A stretch of 64,000 nucleotides of DNA from Protula sp. h YS-2021 (lineage: Eukaryota; Annelida; Polychaeta; Sabellida; Serpulidae), in assembly GCA_949752745.1 (NCBI GenBank), contig OX457026.1, forward strand, positions 44,733,239 to 44,797,238, read 5' to 3'. The position numbers and the translations under genes are program-made. Of the stretch, positions 21,048-31,859 are shown one piece after another (position 1 is the stretch's first letter; every line of letters starts with the position of its first letter). The notes below the pieces were generated by a model. That model had not been told where the DNA came from. It searched no databases and saw only the letters and a list, made by a program, of their open reading frames with translations.

Positions 21048-21073
21048 GCTGGAATCCTTGTTTTCCCCCTACT

Positions 21074-21079
21074 ATAAAA
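21074..21079. repeat. Target-site duplication, right (ATAAAA)
   Basis: Identical to 10,572-10,577; see the left copy. Confidence 0.92.
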
Positions 21080-21339
21080 CCTAGTTAGTGGGTGGGCGTA
21101 TTGTATGCAATTGTAGACGGAATGTGTCTGGCTGTATTAGTCGATTTTGATGTTATGGTGAATAAATGTTACCATGTGTATTCCCGATGGGTGCACTTGT
21201 GTTACCCATGTATCACCTCCTGATGTGACCAGCCTGCTTGTTGTTACCATATGGTGTTACTCATGGTCCCCTTGGCGTGGCCTGTGCTCCCTTCATGCAT
21301 TCCTGGCATGTACCTTTGTTCTGCTGCTGTTCCTCAGCG

Positions 21340-21720
21340 TGACCAATCTATCATTTTATTTCGTAAAACGCTTTTTTACGAGTAAAAGCGTAGTTCGCGT
21401 TCTCCATCTTTAGACCGGGTTTCCCTCATTTGCTGTAAGCGACGCATAAATTACAAATTGAGCTTTTCTACACGTGGAGGCGTAAAGAAAAAATGCAATG
21501 ATTGCTGTTAAGATCTGGTGACATCAGATTGCCCACATCCTTTTTTATCTCAGAGTCCCTCCACTGAAGTGGGTATTAAAGCGGAGATGAATTCGGGCAG
21601 GTAATCGGAGGTCTAAAGGCTGAGGACGCTTTTTCTCGTGAAGAAGCGTTTTACGAAATAAAACGATAGTTTTACTTTGCAAAAGCTAGCGTTCACTTAT
21701 CTCCACCTCTAGATGGGATT
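21340..21720 (-). repeat. DIRS-type terminal inverted repeat pair (copy A)
   Basis: TTTATTTCGTAAAACGC and TACGAGTAAAAGCG at 21,357-21,395 face GCGTTTTACGAAATAAAAC at 21,646-21,665 in inverted orientation. A further TTTTACTTTGCAAAAGC and a CTTATCTCCACCTCTA segment follow. The same arrangement closes the DIRS copy at 61.7-62.1 kb, downstream of a tyrosine recombinase in the same orientation. Confidence 0.6.
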
Positions 21721-21947
21721 AGAAATTGGCGTTGGGGTAAAACCCATTTCGCACGCATTGTTTAGAAAAGTTCTTTCAAATACGAAGTACACTTTTACAG
21801 ATATATGTATTGAGCGAAAATAAAAGACATCAAAGTACCTTGAGATGTTTTAATGATCTTAAACAAGTTATCAATTTTGATGCACAATGACAGATATACT
21901 ATAAGGTAAAATGAATAATATTGAAAGAAGAATAAGGTAAATAATGA

Positions 21948-22675
21948 GAACCAGGTTTTGACTGGTTTTTCAAAACCTAAGGGCGAAGCCCGCAGGTTTT
22001 GAAAATCCAGTCAAAACCTGTGTTCGAATTATTTACCGTTTTTCAATCATTAGTAGGGAACTTTCTCCAAGCAAGAAGTGGTCAGTCAAAACCTCCCTTT
22101 GTTAGCGTGCGAAACTTTGGACAAATGCTAATTCAATTAAATAAGTGTGAAATACATCAAAAGCTGCTTTCACGTTATAAAAAGTTGACGTAGAATCAAT
22201 TTAATCGACTTTTCGAACAGGCGGCCAAACGGCTAACAACAAAATGGATAATACATATGATATTGAAAATGGTGCTGATTTTGTCAGTTTTTTATGGCGA
22301 CTTAACACAGATTCTAAATCAAAGTGATAGTGCTGATTCCACGGACATTTTTATATCACAAATCGAAACAAATCAAGAAAATGTAAATTGTGACGATTCA
22401 ATGGACAAAATTCTGTCACAAATCAATACCGAGGGGACTAATGATAAACCCGAGAGTGACCGCTCTCTTGACCTGATCGACACAAATATATTTGAAAACG
22501 GCACGGAAAATGAGTATCCAAAGTTTGAAGACAACAGTGACTGTGAGGAAAGTACAAGATTTCGTTTCGTGTCGGAGGAAGAGGCATGTGTAAATAAAAA
22601 TCAAAATCAAACGGTTTTCTTTTTTACAGCCTCGATTTCAAACAGGTTTTGACTTAGAAATCAAAACCTGTTACA
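21948..22675. mobile_element. Hairpin-bounded insertion of about 730 bp
   Basis: The left end is a long hairpin (21,951-22,021): CCAGGTTTTGACTGG and TCAAAACCT pair with AGGTTTTGA and CCAGTCAAAACCTG around the loop AAGGGCGAAGCCCGC, which can itself fold. The right end is a shorter hairpin with the same words (AACAGGTTTTGA ... TCAAAACCTGTT, 22,640-22,672). It probably interrupts the DIRS relic. No target duplication is evident. Not assigned to a class. Confidence 0.55.
22257..22652 (+). CDS. Acidic open frame inside the hairpin-bounded element
   Basis: 131 codons, highly acidic and Ser/Asn-rich (repeated SDSADSTD, ISQI and NEYPKFEDNSDCEEST), then FRFVSEEEACVNKN before a hydrophobic end that overlaps the terminal hairpin. 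The SEEE segment faintly recalls the start of the KCTD1/ZMYM2-type recombinase-like (Crypton-derived) proteins, but no catalytic region follows. It may be the first exon of such a gene or a chance frame. Confidence 0.25.
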   Translation: MILKMVLILSVFYGDLTQILNQSDSADSTDIFISQIETNQENVNCDDSMDKILSQINTEGTNDKPESDRSLDLIDTNIFENGTENEYPKFEDNSDCEESTRFRFVSEEEACVNKNQNQTVFFFTASISNRF

Positions 22676-22679
22676 ACAA

Positions 22680-23815
22680 TAGAAAGTGACCTACTTATGA
22701 TTGAACGATAGTTTCATTATAGAACCCCATAAGGTAGAGCAATAACTAGAAATTGCTCCAGTACTTGAAAAATAGACCACGTGAGTGGAGCCATTCATTG
22801 TGAATGTTTCTACCTATCAGGGGCCAAGTGGCTCTTGGGTATAGAATGTGGGAAGCACCGTCATAAACTGGTTCTACCCATTGCCTACTTGGTTCACTCC
22901 CCCCCTTTTCTTTTGAATTGGGTATAGACTAGATTTCTTTGTTTAACATTTACACAGGCGCACACAAAGACAGTTGGAAAGACCCGAGTAAGCAAATAAT
23001 CATGTGTCTTATTACCATCCCATCCGACTTCCTGCGGATGGTACGCCCAGCCTATCTGGTGACATACGAACAAACTGACTGATTTACGAACGTCTAAAAT
23101 ATAACATAATGTCTTTGATTGTAGAGAAATCACTCGATCTCTAGAATAAAATAGCTCACTAAAAGTGCTAGAGATTAACTTAAATTGCAATAATTGGTAA
23201 AACTGAATTATTTATCAATTTAAAACAAAAATATATCACATATGTTTTCTCCCTGCAATTAACAGGCAATGAAGTGAGTATAAAGCAAATTATCCCATTA
23301 CTTTACGACAATTTGGGATAAGAAGCGGCGGGATAAATGCCACTACCCACTTCTTTAAGTCGACCGACGGCTTGAACGTACGGAGACATTTAATTCATAG
23401 AACGCCTCAAAGTTCGTGCTCTTTTAGTTGTCTAGGGAATGTTTTTCCCCTCTGGCCCTATATTTTGGGGATTGCTTGAAGCCTCGCAACCGCTTTCTTG
23501 CTGTGGCTCCCCTCTGGCCTTGACTAGTTCGTGCTGTAACAGACAGTGTCATGGTTAGAAATTACTTTGTCTGCCGCTATAAAAGCGCCAATTGAATAAA
23601 GAATAAAGAAATCAGGTAAAACTTGATAAAAATGTTTGGTGACGACAAACATCCCATGCGAATTATATCGTCTAGTGTAACGTTATGTAAGGCATTAAAA
23701 GAATTAGCCACTTCTCTTACTTGATGGGCTTTAATGTCAATTTGAAATAGAATAAACTTAGAATAAACTCTATAATTATCCTTTTGATATAATTAGAAAT
23801 TGTTTAGAAATGAAA
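22680..23815. other. Unassigned stretch within the DIRS relic
   Basis: No family recognised. The length between recombinase and terminal repeat (about 2.1 kb against 0.3-0.6 kb in copy B) suggests one or more insertions here beyond the hairpin element. Confidence 0.4.
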
Positions 23816-23821
23816 CGTTAG

Positions 23822-24720
23822 GCCTAAAAGAGATGATTAACGCTTTTTGACTTGGCGCTCTGTAGGCCTTGGATAACTCCGTGTATTTTCTCAGGGCATG
23901 TACAGGACAGAGTGTGGGTGACGGTTCTTCCTGTGGTGTGGGAGTGGGGAGGGATGTAAGCGTTATCTCTTCAAACGTCCCTGTCCCCCTTTTTTGGCTA
24001 TTTGGGTCTTACCCACTAAGGAAGGGTTAGGTTTAAGAACCATCGAATCCCAGGAGCCATTTGAAAACTTCCTGTTCGAGGGCATTATTTGACGCTATCG
24101 CTAGCAAAAAGGTTAATTTTAGAGTAGCCCATTTTAGGGAAATGTTTATTTCGTCAAAGATTTCCTCTTGGTCAAAAATCTGAGAACTGGTTCTAGCTCC
24201 CATTGTGCCAAGTTTGTCCTGGACGGGGGTGACACTAGTTTAAAATGCTTGATTAATTTAGAGATAGATGAATCATACCCTGGATCGTAGCCTGATACTG
24301 GCTTGAGCTTTGCGATATTCACCGACCTATAGCCCTCTGTGAAAGACGGCCTTAGGTATAGTTCTTCATATAAGAATTTTATAAAGTCGTGCAGGGCACG
24401 CGGGGAGGCTTTGAATAGGTCCAGTGTTTGTTTAGTACACCAACTCGAGAACTTATTCCACTGTGATCGATATATCTTCGACGTGGATAGTTTGTGTATT
24501 TCTGTCATTTTCTTTATTACCCCATCTGAAAACCCTTGATCCTTCAAGAAGGCGGGGATAGGTACCACACCCTCAAGTCTAGAAGGTGGGGAGTCGATGA
24601 TAAACGAGAGAACTGGGCCAAGCATAAAGTATACAACGAGAGAACTGGGCTGCCTGATCCCCCCCATGAAAGTCTGACCTTGGATCCATTCACCCCTAAT
24701 TTGAGATTTTTGCATATTTA
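23822..24720 (-). pseudogene. DIRS-type tyrosine recombinase (copy A), broken
   Basis: The frame at 24,146-24,715 holds the SAM-like core-binding half: FLKDQGFSDGVIKKM, STSKIYRSQWNKFSSWC, FIKFLYEE, YRSVNIAKL and LAQWELEPVLRFL. After stops, further pieces (ALEQEVFKWLLG, GTFEEITLTSLP, LCPVHALRKYTELSKAYR) continue the catalytic half to about 23,830, parallel to LISLCPVKALRQYLEMSEAYR in copy B at 62.3-62.7 kb. In DIRS elements this enzyme inserts the circular cDNA without target duplication. RT and RNase H are absent here, so the copy is 5'-truncated. Confidence 0.8.
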
Positions 24721-24876
24721 TCAGTTTCAGACACTTCTGAACATTTTATGTTTTTTGAGCTTCTGAGCCTCCCCCCCTTAATTTGAGATTTTTTTACATA
24801 TTTATCTGTTTCAGCTAAATCTGAACAACTTTTTTTCTTTTTTTTTTTTGGAAATAGAGCTTAAAATACAGATTTG

Positions 24877-25264
24877 CTACTTTGTACGCAGCTGTCAATT
24901 TGAAGGGAAAGATTATACTTCCCGCATCAACTTCAATGATAAGGAATGGGCAATGCTGCTGGACGTAATGCCACAAATAAACAGCGTGTTACATAAGGCG
25001 TCATCATCAACATCCACGGTTTTGCCTGATGAGACCTGTACGGAATGTCATGGTTGAATGACAGCAGCCCAGTTAACTGAACATAAACAGATGAAAACAA
25101 CTAATCTAACTGAAGAACAACTGTCTAAAGTGCAGGTGAGTAATGTAAATGAACAGAACCAGTTTGGATTAATATGTACATATTGTGGTGCTGAAGGATA
25201 TGTAGAAGATGATAATTGCCACTGCCACAGATTTGACTGTAAATTACCTGAAAGCCTAACGTGA
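24877..25264 (+). pseudogene. PC4-like zinc-ribbon gene, 5'-truncated (P2)
   Basis: Begins in CYFVRSCQFEGKDYTSRIN, parallel to the FVHTSRFQGKEYTYHIN segment of the E1 gene, then FNDKEWAMLLDVM and CTECHG. An in-frame TGA is at 25,055-25,057. It resumes with NQFGLICTYCGAEGYVEDD and CHCHRFDC and ends before the last Cys pair of the ribbon. The N-terminal half is missing. Confidence 0.8.
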
Positions 25265-25404
25265 AGCTTTAAAGCTTAACGAGGTGCATATAGAGCAATG
25301 GCCAATGTATTGCAAAGCGTGACGCAATAAAAGAACTCTTGGATGGGCTGGATAACCATATATTCTGTACAGACCAAGCAGTAAAGGCGTGTATATTGTA
25401 AACA

Positions 25405-25617
25405 TGGATTTTATTTTCAAGCGGATTTATGTAGACTTTAGGATTGATGAATTAACTTGCGTTAGATTTGAGAAAGGACATGTTTGGTATTTAGATACCT
25501 GTTGGGACTTGATGCAGAGAACTTGATTTTGATTCTGCATTTCACTTTATTCATAATCATATAGGGGTACATTTTCGCGGATTATTTGGCAGATGGTTTT
25601 GCAGAAGAAGAAAAATA
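25405..25617 (+). pseudogene. Gene B remnant (P2)
   Basis: MDFIFKRIYVDFRIDEL and LDTCWDLMQR match the head of E1 gene B. An internal deletion then joins to LDFDSAFHF. Frame and length are degraded. Confidence 0.65.
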
Positions 25618-25621
25618 AAAC

Positions 25622-26032
25622 ATGCCAGCATCTCAACATCTTCTTCAAAGACGTATAAAGACATTGGATGATGTCTTCAAGGTGAACTATACTGACTATG
25701 TGTTTTCAAAGCTTCTTTATTTTGAATCTGACTGGGTACTGGAAGTGAAGAATATGCATAAACACTAGGAAGCTGTTGGAAGGACAATTCCAAGAAAAAG
25801 TTTCGTCTAATCTTTTCTGAGTATATGTAAAGAACTAAATTTACCGGGGAATACCTGTGACATTGATTCAGCAATTATCAACGCCCATACGATTTGGGCA
25901 GCTGACCTCATGCTAGCTGTAGCTGCTAGAATTATTTTACTTTATGATGTTTCACTGTAAACGGATATATCAGAGTTTGTCATGTTCAATAACGGGGAAG
26001 TTAAAGTGAATATAGACATTGTAAAATGTTTG
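25622..26032 (+). pseudogene. Gene A remnant (P2)
   Basis: TLDDVFKVNYTDYVFSKL, FESDWVLEVKN, LNLPGNTCDIDSAIINA and LMLAVAARIILLYD follow E1 gene A almost throughout. In-frame stops appear after KNMHKH, after the RKSFV segment and after YDVSL. It lies about 120 bp upstream of integrase. Confidence 0.8.
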
Positions 26033-26154
26033 AAGAACATTAAGTTATGTTTGTATGGTAGTGCATAACATAATTTTTTATTTGCAAAGTGATTCGTAAT
26101 TGCATGTAAATGAAAGTTTTGCAATGTGAATGATAGTTTTCATTTCAGGTTAAT

Positions 26155-27028
26155 ATGGCAACGTGGAAAGACTACTTAACCAATACTTACTTTAAACTTG
26201 GAACGCCTGGGGCATTGCAGGACCAATAAGTTATGCAAACTACTGAAACAAAACAAACAACCTGTAACATATACCAAAGTAAAAATTGGTTACAAGACCA
26301 AGATGTTTTATTTTACTTCAAAAAGACCTAGAACATTGAGGTCAGATAATGGAACAGAACTTACGAACAGATGGGTAAAGCAATTTCTAAAGAAGGAAGG
26401 CATTCATGCATAAACAACTAAGAATGAACGAAGGCCAATTTTTACTGAAAGAGTTATACGTACTCTTAAAGGAATGGTCTATCGCTATTTTCTACATAGG
26501 AAAACGTTTCGGTAAATAGATATTTTGCAAGAGCTAGCTTACAATTATAATAATAGCCCTCATGGATCCTTACCAAATGGATTATCACCGGTAGACATTA
26601 GCAGAACATTGAATCCAAAATGTGGAACCAAATTTATATTGTTCAATTGAAATTGAAATCAAAGAAAAATCCAAAAACCTTACAAGTTTAATTTTGGTCA
26701 ACATGTTCTCATTTCACACATGAAATATGTATTTCAAAGAGATTACCATATAAAATGGACACAAGAAGTGTTCATTGTCACACATCGTTATAAGAAGCAA
26801 GGAATACACTTAAATCGTGTCAAAGACCTCTTAGACGAATATATTGATGGTCATTTCTTTGAGGAAGAATTACAAGCTGTTACGAAAGACATTCAATCCA
26901 TAAATAAAATTGAAACAGTTTTTAAGACACGAAAAAGGCGAGGTGTGAAAGAATTATTTGTCAAGTGGTTAGGCTTGCAAAAGAAATTTAAAGGTTTGGT
27001 TAAGGAATCTGACATTCAAGCACCATGA
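26155..27028 (+). pseudogene. Polinton retrovirus-type integrase (P2), internally deleted
   Basis: The start MATWKDYLTNTYFKLGTPG and LCKLLKQNKQPVTYTKVK give the N-terminal region. A deletion removes the first catalytic Asp segment; the second survives in TLRSDNGTEL followed by NRWVKQFLKKEGIHA. The C-terminal frame (26,720-27,028) holds a chromo-like tail with RGVKELFVKWLGLQKKFKG and LVKESDIQAP. Polinton integrases insert the element with 6-bp duplications. Inactive here. Confidence 0.85.
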
Positions 27029-27640
27029 AACATCCATTTACATGTTTGGTTTCTGAGCAAACAGGTGGTGGAAAAACGTCTCTTGTCAAATCAATCATTG
27101 AACGAAAAGTCATTCAACCATTTCCTAAAAATATTTTATAGTTCTATGCTGCAGATCAACCTTTGTACAAAGGCACGAAAGGAATGACATTTCATTAAGA
27201 CATTTTAGAGGATACTGAAATTCGTTTCAATCCAAAACAGAATAAATTACTCATTATTGCCATAGTGACGAACGCATGACCAAGTTGTTTAGTGTTGGAA
27301 GTAGTCATAAAAATTTAAGCATTTTTTTATCGTGCACAATTTATTTAATCATGGAAAGGATATGCGTAATATTAGTTCAAAAAACATTACTTTATTCTTT
27401 TTAAAAGGGATAGTCAACAGATTAGTGCATTGGCTAGTCATATGTCCAGGGAAATCTCAGTTTTCTCACTGAGGCATATCAAGATGCTACAAGCAAATCT
27501 CATGGTTATTTATTTATTGAAACAAAAGTTACGTATTCGCACAGGTATTCTACCAAATGAACAAATTATGTTTATGTGAACAAAGTAGTGTATGAAGAAG
27601 AATTAAAACAGTTTGGTATTAAACGCCAAGATGCCAGGAC
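27025..27640 (+). pseudogene. FtsK/A32-like packaging ATPase (P2), broken
   Basis: MKHPFTCLVSEQTGGGKTSL overlaps the integrase end by one codon. It is the Walker A region; its first Gly of the P-loop is replaced by Glu here, while P4 retains GPTGSGK. FNPKQNKLLII marks the Walker B area. Many stops and shifts follow. Confidence 0.75.
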
Positions 27641-27957
27641 GAATTCAAGCAAATCAACTATTTTTTCATTTATTAGCACATAGTCGTGCTAAATAACGTA
27701 AATCCTTATTGAAATAAGCTACAAAAAATGAATTAGCCAGTTTATTTGAAATATAGTTGAATATATTGCATGGACATGCACCATTGAAGTCAGATATGTA
27801 TAAAAAAATTAATGCGTGAACAACATACTATTCAAAACTGGCTCATAAGAAAATTTCCCTCAAGCGTAAAAAGAAATTGATTAATCAAAAAGGTGGATTT
27901 ATTGGAACCATTGCAGGAATTACAATTCCATTATCAGCTTAATTCTTATTAAAATAA
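27631..27957 (+). pseudogene. Small basic Polinton protein (P2)
   Basis: MPGRIQANQLFFHLLAHSRA, then (in changing frames) KISLKRKKKLINQKGGFIG and IAGITIPLSA. A Lys/Arg-rich stretch followed by a hydrophobic Gly-rich tail is the usual make-up of this small conserved Polinton protein, thought to be a minor virion component. At least one stop in the first third. Confidence 0.65.
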
Positions 27958-27971
27958 AGCATGCATTGAAA

Positions 27972-28470
27972 ATGGTCTTTGTTCCTGAATCGAAATATAC
28001 AAAACTATCATCAAGTCAACCTTCAAATAATGGTATTAAAGCCAAAGTGAATAAACGTTGAAAAAAGAAACGAAACTGCAATGGAAATGTCTTAACTTAA
28101 CTTGATCGTCATTTACGAACAATTCAGTCACAACAACGAAAGTCTGCTGCATCAGCTAATGCAGAAAAGTCACATTTAACATTTTTAAACCATATTCAAC
28201 ATATGTATCATGTGAAAGTAACACAATTTTTGGCAGAACTTAAGAAACATGGTACGAGATGGACAGATAAAAATGAACTTGTGTTGAAAACTGGAGATGT
28301 AATTGAAAAAATCCAACATTACTGATTTACTGAAAGAAGCATTTGCTACAAGTAGAATCGAACGACAAGAGCCACCACGAGACTGGAAGCAGTTTATTCA
28401 GGAAATCGTAGACGCTAATATTCCAAAAACTGTTTTAGCAAAAAGACAACTCGTGAAGATATTAAAAAAG
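27972..28470 (+). pseudogene. Polinton gene X (conserved, unknown) (P2)
   Basis: MVFVPESKYTKLSS, LDRHLRTIQSQQRKSA, YHVKVTQFLAELKKHG, NELVLKTGDVIEK, SNITDLLKEAF and PPRDWKQFIQEIV appear in order across stops and one shift. The same segments recur in P3 (31,860-32,160) and, deleted, in P4 (50,875-50,995). This is a regular Polinton gene of unknown role. Confidence 0.6.
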
Positions 28471-28698
28471 AGATAAAACAACGTCAACAAAGGCACATAT
28501 TAACATGGCTTAAAGAGTTAAGGTATTGTTGTAAAGAAAATCATATTCCTGTAAAAATAAGGTGTATAAGTGCTTGTTGTCAAGGAAAAGTAGTAGACAG
28601 AATGTGGGTCATGCAGGCAGTGTGGATGACTTGTGCCATGCATGAAGTAATGTATATACACATCCAGTCCATCCACGCGCATATACGATTTATCCATC

Positions 28699-29215
28699 AT
28701 GGAGTCAACAAATTTTTTCATTACTTTACACAGCAATGCTAGCATGAAACATTATGCTACCAATAAGACCTGTAATATTCAAATTCGTTTACCTCGTACA
28801 TTATGCCTGAAAGGAAGATATGAAGTAGCCTTAGCTGAAATTCAATACTCACCCACGTTCACGACAATGAGGCAAGGAATAGAATATACTTTTGAAGAAT
28901 TACAAAGATCTATTACTACAAACTCTGTTCGGTTAAAGTATGATAAACCTAGACGGAGAATTTCTCTTATTTTGAGAAGTAATTATGATATTGTCTTTTC
29001 TATAACATTTTAGGATTTATACCATTTAAATGGTATAAAAAATCTGGTCCTGCTGAATATCAAGCTGATGTGAAACATGGATTTTATACACTTTATGCAT
29101 ACTGCGGTATTTGCAAGCCACAAGTAGCTGGAGATTATTATGTTCCTTTAATACGTTTTGTTCCCATTGAAGAAAATGATGGTGATATTATGACAAACTC
29201 ATAAAAAACCCTATT
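28699..29215 (+). pseudogene. Polinton penton (minor capsid) protein (P2), deleted
   Basis: MESTNFFITLHSNASMKHYA and RYEVALAEIQYSPTF are typical of the Polinton single jelly-roll penton. An internal deletion joins GIEYTF to EELQRSITTNSVRL; compared with P4 about 35 codons are lost. After a stop at 29,011 the end reads GFYTLYAYCGICKP and DYYVPLIRFVPIEEN. Confidence 0.82.
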
Positions 29216-29249
29216 ACGTACCTGTTTACACACCAAAAACATGATAGAA

Positions 29250-29640
29250 ATTAATATTAAGGATGACACAGGTCACAATTAAGGATGACACAGGTCACAA
29301 ACTGGAAAAGTGATCTGTTAACTTCATTTTCGACAAAAAAACATTATAAAAGCATATAAACATGATCCATCCGCATACCGCAACCATTCCTGTACAAGTG
29401 GGTGCGGATTTGCCAGGATTTAAAGGTACACGTGTACAATAAGGAGATTGTATTGGTTCGTTTTTCCGAGCATTGGCTCGTAAAGCTATTCCCCTCATTA
29501 AGGCAGGAACTACAATTGTTGCACCACATCTTAAAAAGACTCAAAAGGATGTTGTTAAAGACGTGACTGGCCCTGTAGCAAAGATTGCAAGTTATGTTTG
29601 AAAAATTGTAAAGCATCATCAATACATTGACTCTGGTGGC
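29250..29640 (+). pseudogene. Small virion protein with Gly/hydrophobic core (P2)
   Basis: After a short direct duplication (AAGGATGACACAGGTCACAA at about 29,262 and 29,281), frames give DPSAYRNHSC, GADLPGFKGT and GSFFRALARKAIPLIKAG. These parallel the intact frame at 49,603-49,902 in P4. Stops interrupt it. Confidence 0.65.
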
Positions 29641-30010
29641 CTATTTTAGGTTTTACTGTTCTGGTATATGTGTTCTTTGATTTTCTTATTTTGCATAGTT
29701 ACATTCCATTTGATGTCAAAAGTTATGAAATGGTATTTATTATTATATATATTGCTTATTCTTTTCCACATTGTGCTAAAAATATGTGTAATATTACAAT
29801 AAAATTGAAATGTATATTTTAATGTGTTTTATTGTGTGTTAAACAAAAGTCTACATTTTTTATTCGACAACAGACACTTACATTACATGAACCATCATTA
29901 TCATGAAACACAGTTCATTTTAACAATACTAAATAAAACACTGGAGTGAATCACAATTTATTTTTAACAATACTTAACCAACAACACTTAACTAACATTA
30001 ATCACAATTT
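29641..30010. other. Junction between P2 and P3
   Basis: AT-rich, with AATAAA-type words on both strands (for example about 29,801) and no coding match. It is the tail-to-tail junction of two Polinton pieces. Confidence 0.55.
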
Positions 30011-30014
30011 TTAT

Positions 30015-30400
30015 CATTTAATAAACAATGGTTTATAACGATCATAAATCACATGTTTTGCAATAAAGTCACTGTGACTGTTTCTAAGTACTTGTCTACA
30101 ATGTCTTCTACACTTACACCTCGAGCTCGTTTTAAAATTTAATACACACAGTAAATTCCACATGCTTTGACCACAGTTTTTGCAATGGTACCCTATTCAT
30201 TGCAAAGCTCTTTCCTGGACATTAAACTGGGCGTCTATATCTGTAGGTGCTATACATTAAAAGGTTCTTTATTAGATACAGCCAAACAATGTTGTCCAGG
30301 CTTATACTGTTCATCCGTGTCAAGCATAAGCGCTAGATTGCCATGTTGATAACTGATTAATAGCTAATACACCTTGAAAAATATCTTTAGTCACATTCAT
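30015..30400 (-). pseudogene. Adenain-like protease remnant (P3)
   Basis: TKDIFQGVLAINQLST near the start, then in shifted frames CGIYCVY (the catalytic Cys region) and RARGVSVEDIVDKYL, with a final YDRYKPLF tail. Multiple stops. Confidence 0.7.
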
Positions 30401-31690
30401 GTTTTAAGATAGTTCTTATCTGCAGCATGTTTGTATGTGCAGTCAGACCGAATATTCCAACTGTCTGTAATTTCACCAATCTCGTAAAACTCAGCATAAA
30501 TTACAATATTCATGCCACAGCCACAGCCCTTCACCAAAATTCATTTCTAGGCTTAAATCTCCATGTTTTATAACACCATAGTGGTCATTATCATCATAGT
30601 CTGGTGTAAGTTAAGGGCAAAGAGCGCACAGCCTCTATCCCAGTCTTCATGCTTAATTACGAATCCTCTACACGGACCCGCAAATCCTCGAAACAATGTT
30701 TCATAGCATTGAAAATGGGACTTTTCTGCCATATTCGGATGGAGAGCTTCGGCAGTTATAGGCTCACCATCTGTGTACAGTTGAATAAATGAACTTTTCG
30801 TATCATCAAGAAACAGTCCATCAAGTCAACTCGATAGTTCTAAATAGCAGTCATCAGCAAGTAGCTATCATTTTGCCCATGGAAGCGTAGTTTTACATAC
30901 CGCTTGGAAGACACCTTTCTTGCTCAAACATATCAATACATAATGAGCCAATGACGCTCACTACCTGACTATTGTGTGTGTATATGTATGACGTGTATGC
31001 CATGATGTATTAATGTTGGTTCATCAGTGACTTATCCATTCTCTCATATTTTTAACTCTAAAATGTACCGTAATGGATGAGCTTTCTTCACATTTAAAGA
31101 ATCTACTTGTTAAGCCATGTCTTTCTAAATGAGCTACAGTTTTCGCCCTGAACTGAGACTTTCTTCATGCATAATCCATTGAATGTATAGCTAATAGAGC
31201 CACTTCATCGTTCGGTACACAACTAGCTCCTGATTTCTGTACAATTCTAAAGGTGACGTGAAGTTTGGTATTTATTAAATCTAAATAATCCTCTGTTGTT
31301 GCTAACATGTATAATTTCACTGGTGCACTTGGTATTCCACATCAGATGTTTTAACTGGGGTTTGTGCTGGTAAAATCATTCCAAAATACCACATTCACAT
31401 GATTCATCTTAAATTCAAATGAGGAGCAACCATTTTTGCACCAGATGCACGTAGCCAATCGCATGTCCATATCGCATTCGAGCTCCTCGAAAACGAAGCA
31501 GTGTCGACCCTATCTAGTTTTCTAAATGACTTCAATAAATATTTGGATTGTTAATATAGGGCTTCATGCCTTTTGTCTGAAATGAACAGAAGGCTTTACC
31601 ATTGTCAAATTTTACGCTTCAGCCTGCATCGTTCTTGGAATTGATTTCAGTGATATCAACTTCATTTTCTTGAATAGTAACTGCACGTAA
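30400..31690 (-). pseudogene. Major capsid protein remnant (P3)
   Basis: In broken frames I can read RHTYTHNSQVVSVIGSL, DMFEQERCLPSG, LTPDYDDNDHYGVIKHGD and IVIYAEFYEIGEI, matching the order of the E1 capsid. The 5' part (about 31,100-31,690) is too diverged to follow. Confidence 0.65.
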
Positions 31691-31800
31691 TAAATGAACA
31701 TACTAATCACCGACAACTCGAGGATCACAAATACTACAGCACATATATAAGGTGTAAAATCCAGGCGTCAGAGGGATGGTCTGACTGGTATGTCAGCCTT
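31690..31800 (-). pseudogene. Penton C-terminal fragment (P3)
   Basis: FYTLYMCCSICDPRVVGD parallels the FYTLYAYCGICKPQVAGD segment of P2. Only this end survives; the rest of the gene between here and gene X is deleted. Confidence 0.6.
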
Positions 31801-31859
31801 CGATATTCCAGTATTGTGACAAGCCTAAATCCTGCTATTAGGCTTAACACAATTCTCAT

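Larger units (their letters stand above)
10578..21073. mobile_element. Polinton/Maverick element E1, internally deleted
   Basis: The element is 10,496 bp. It begins AGTAGGGGGAAAACAAGG, ends with the reverse complement, and has perfect ATAAAA duplications outside. Contents on + are gene A, PC4-like zinc-ribbon, gene B, NADAR, gene C, a 5'-truncated major capsid gene and protease. On - they are a battery of PC4-like genes and family B polymerase. Polintons normally also encode a retrovirus-type integrase, an FtsK/A32-like ATPase and penton. None is found here, although all occur in the related pieces P2 and P4 in this window. Together with the missing capsid 5' end, this indicates one internal deletion near 13,500-13,528. 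The element could only have been mobilised in trans. Confidence 0.93.
20690..21073 (-). repeat. Right terminal inverted repeat of E1
   Basis: Reverse complement of the left terminus. The outer 45 bp are almost identical. Then come five short repeats, then a block beginning GTTATTTCCTGTGTTATTTC when read inward, with a Maf-type site and a TATA-like region. Confidence 0.85.
24870..29640 (+). mobile_element. Polinton piece P2, decayed, + strand genes
   Basis: Order: PC4-like zinc-ribbon, gene B, gene A, integrase, ATPase, small basic protein, gene X, penton, small virion protein. All carry stops or deletions. No TIR is visible at either end. It begins within the zinc-ribbon gene, about 150 bp after the DIRS relic, and stops where oppositely oriented P3 begins. 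Confidence 0.85.

Noticed and set aside
10578..21073. Integrase or packaging ATPase hidden in E1
   Set aside because: I looked for DDE-core words (IDVFSK, SDNGTEF) and a P-loop (GPTGSGKT) in all frames of E1 and found none; both are readable in P2 and P4.
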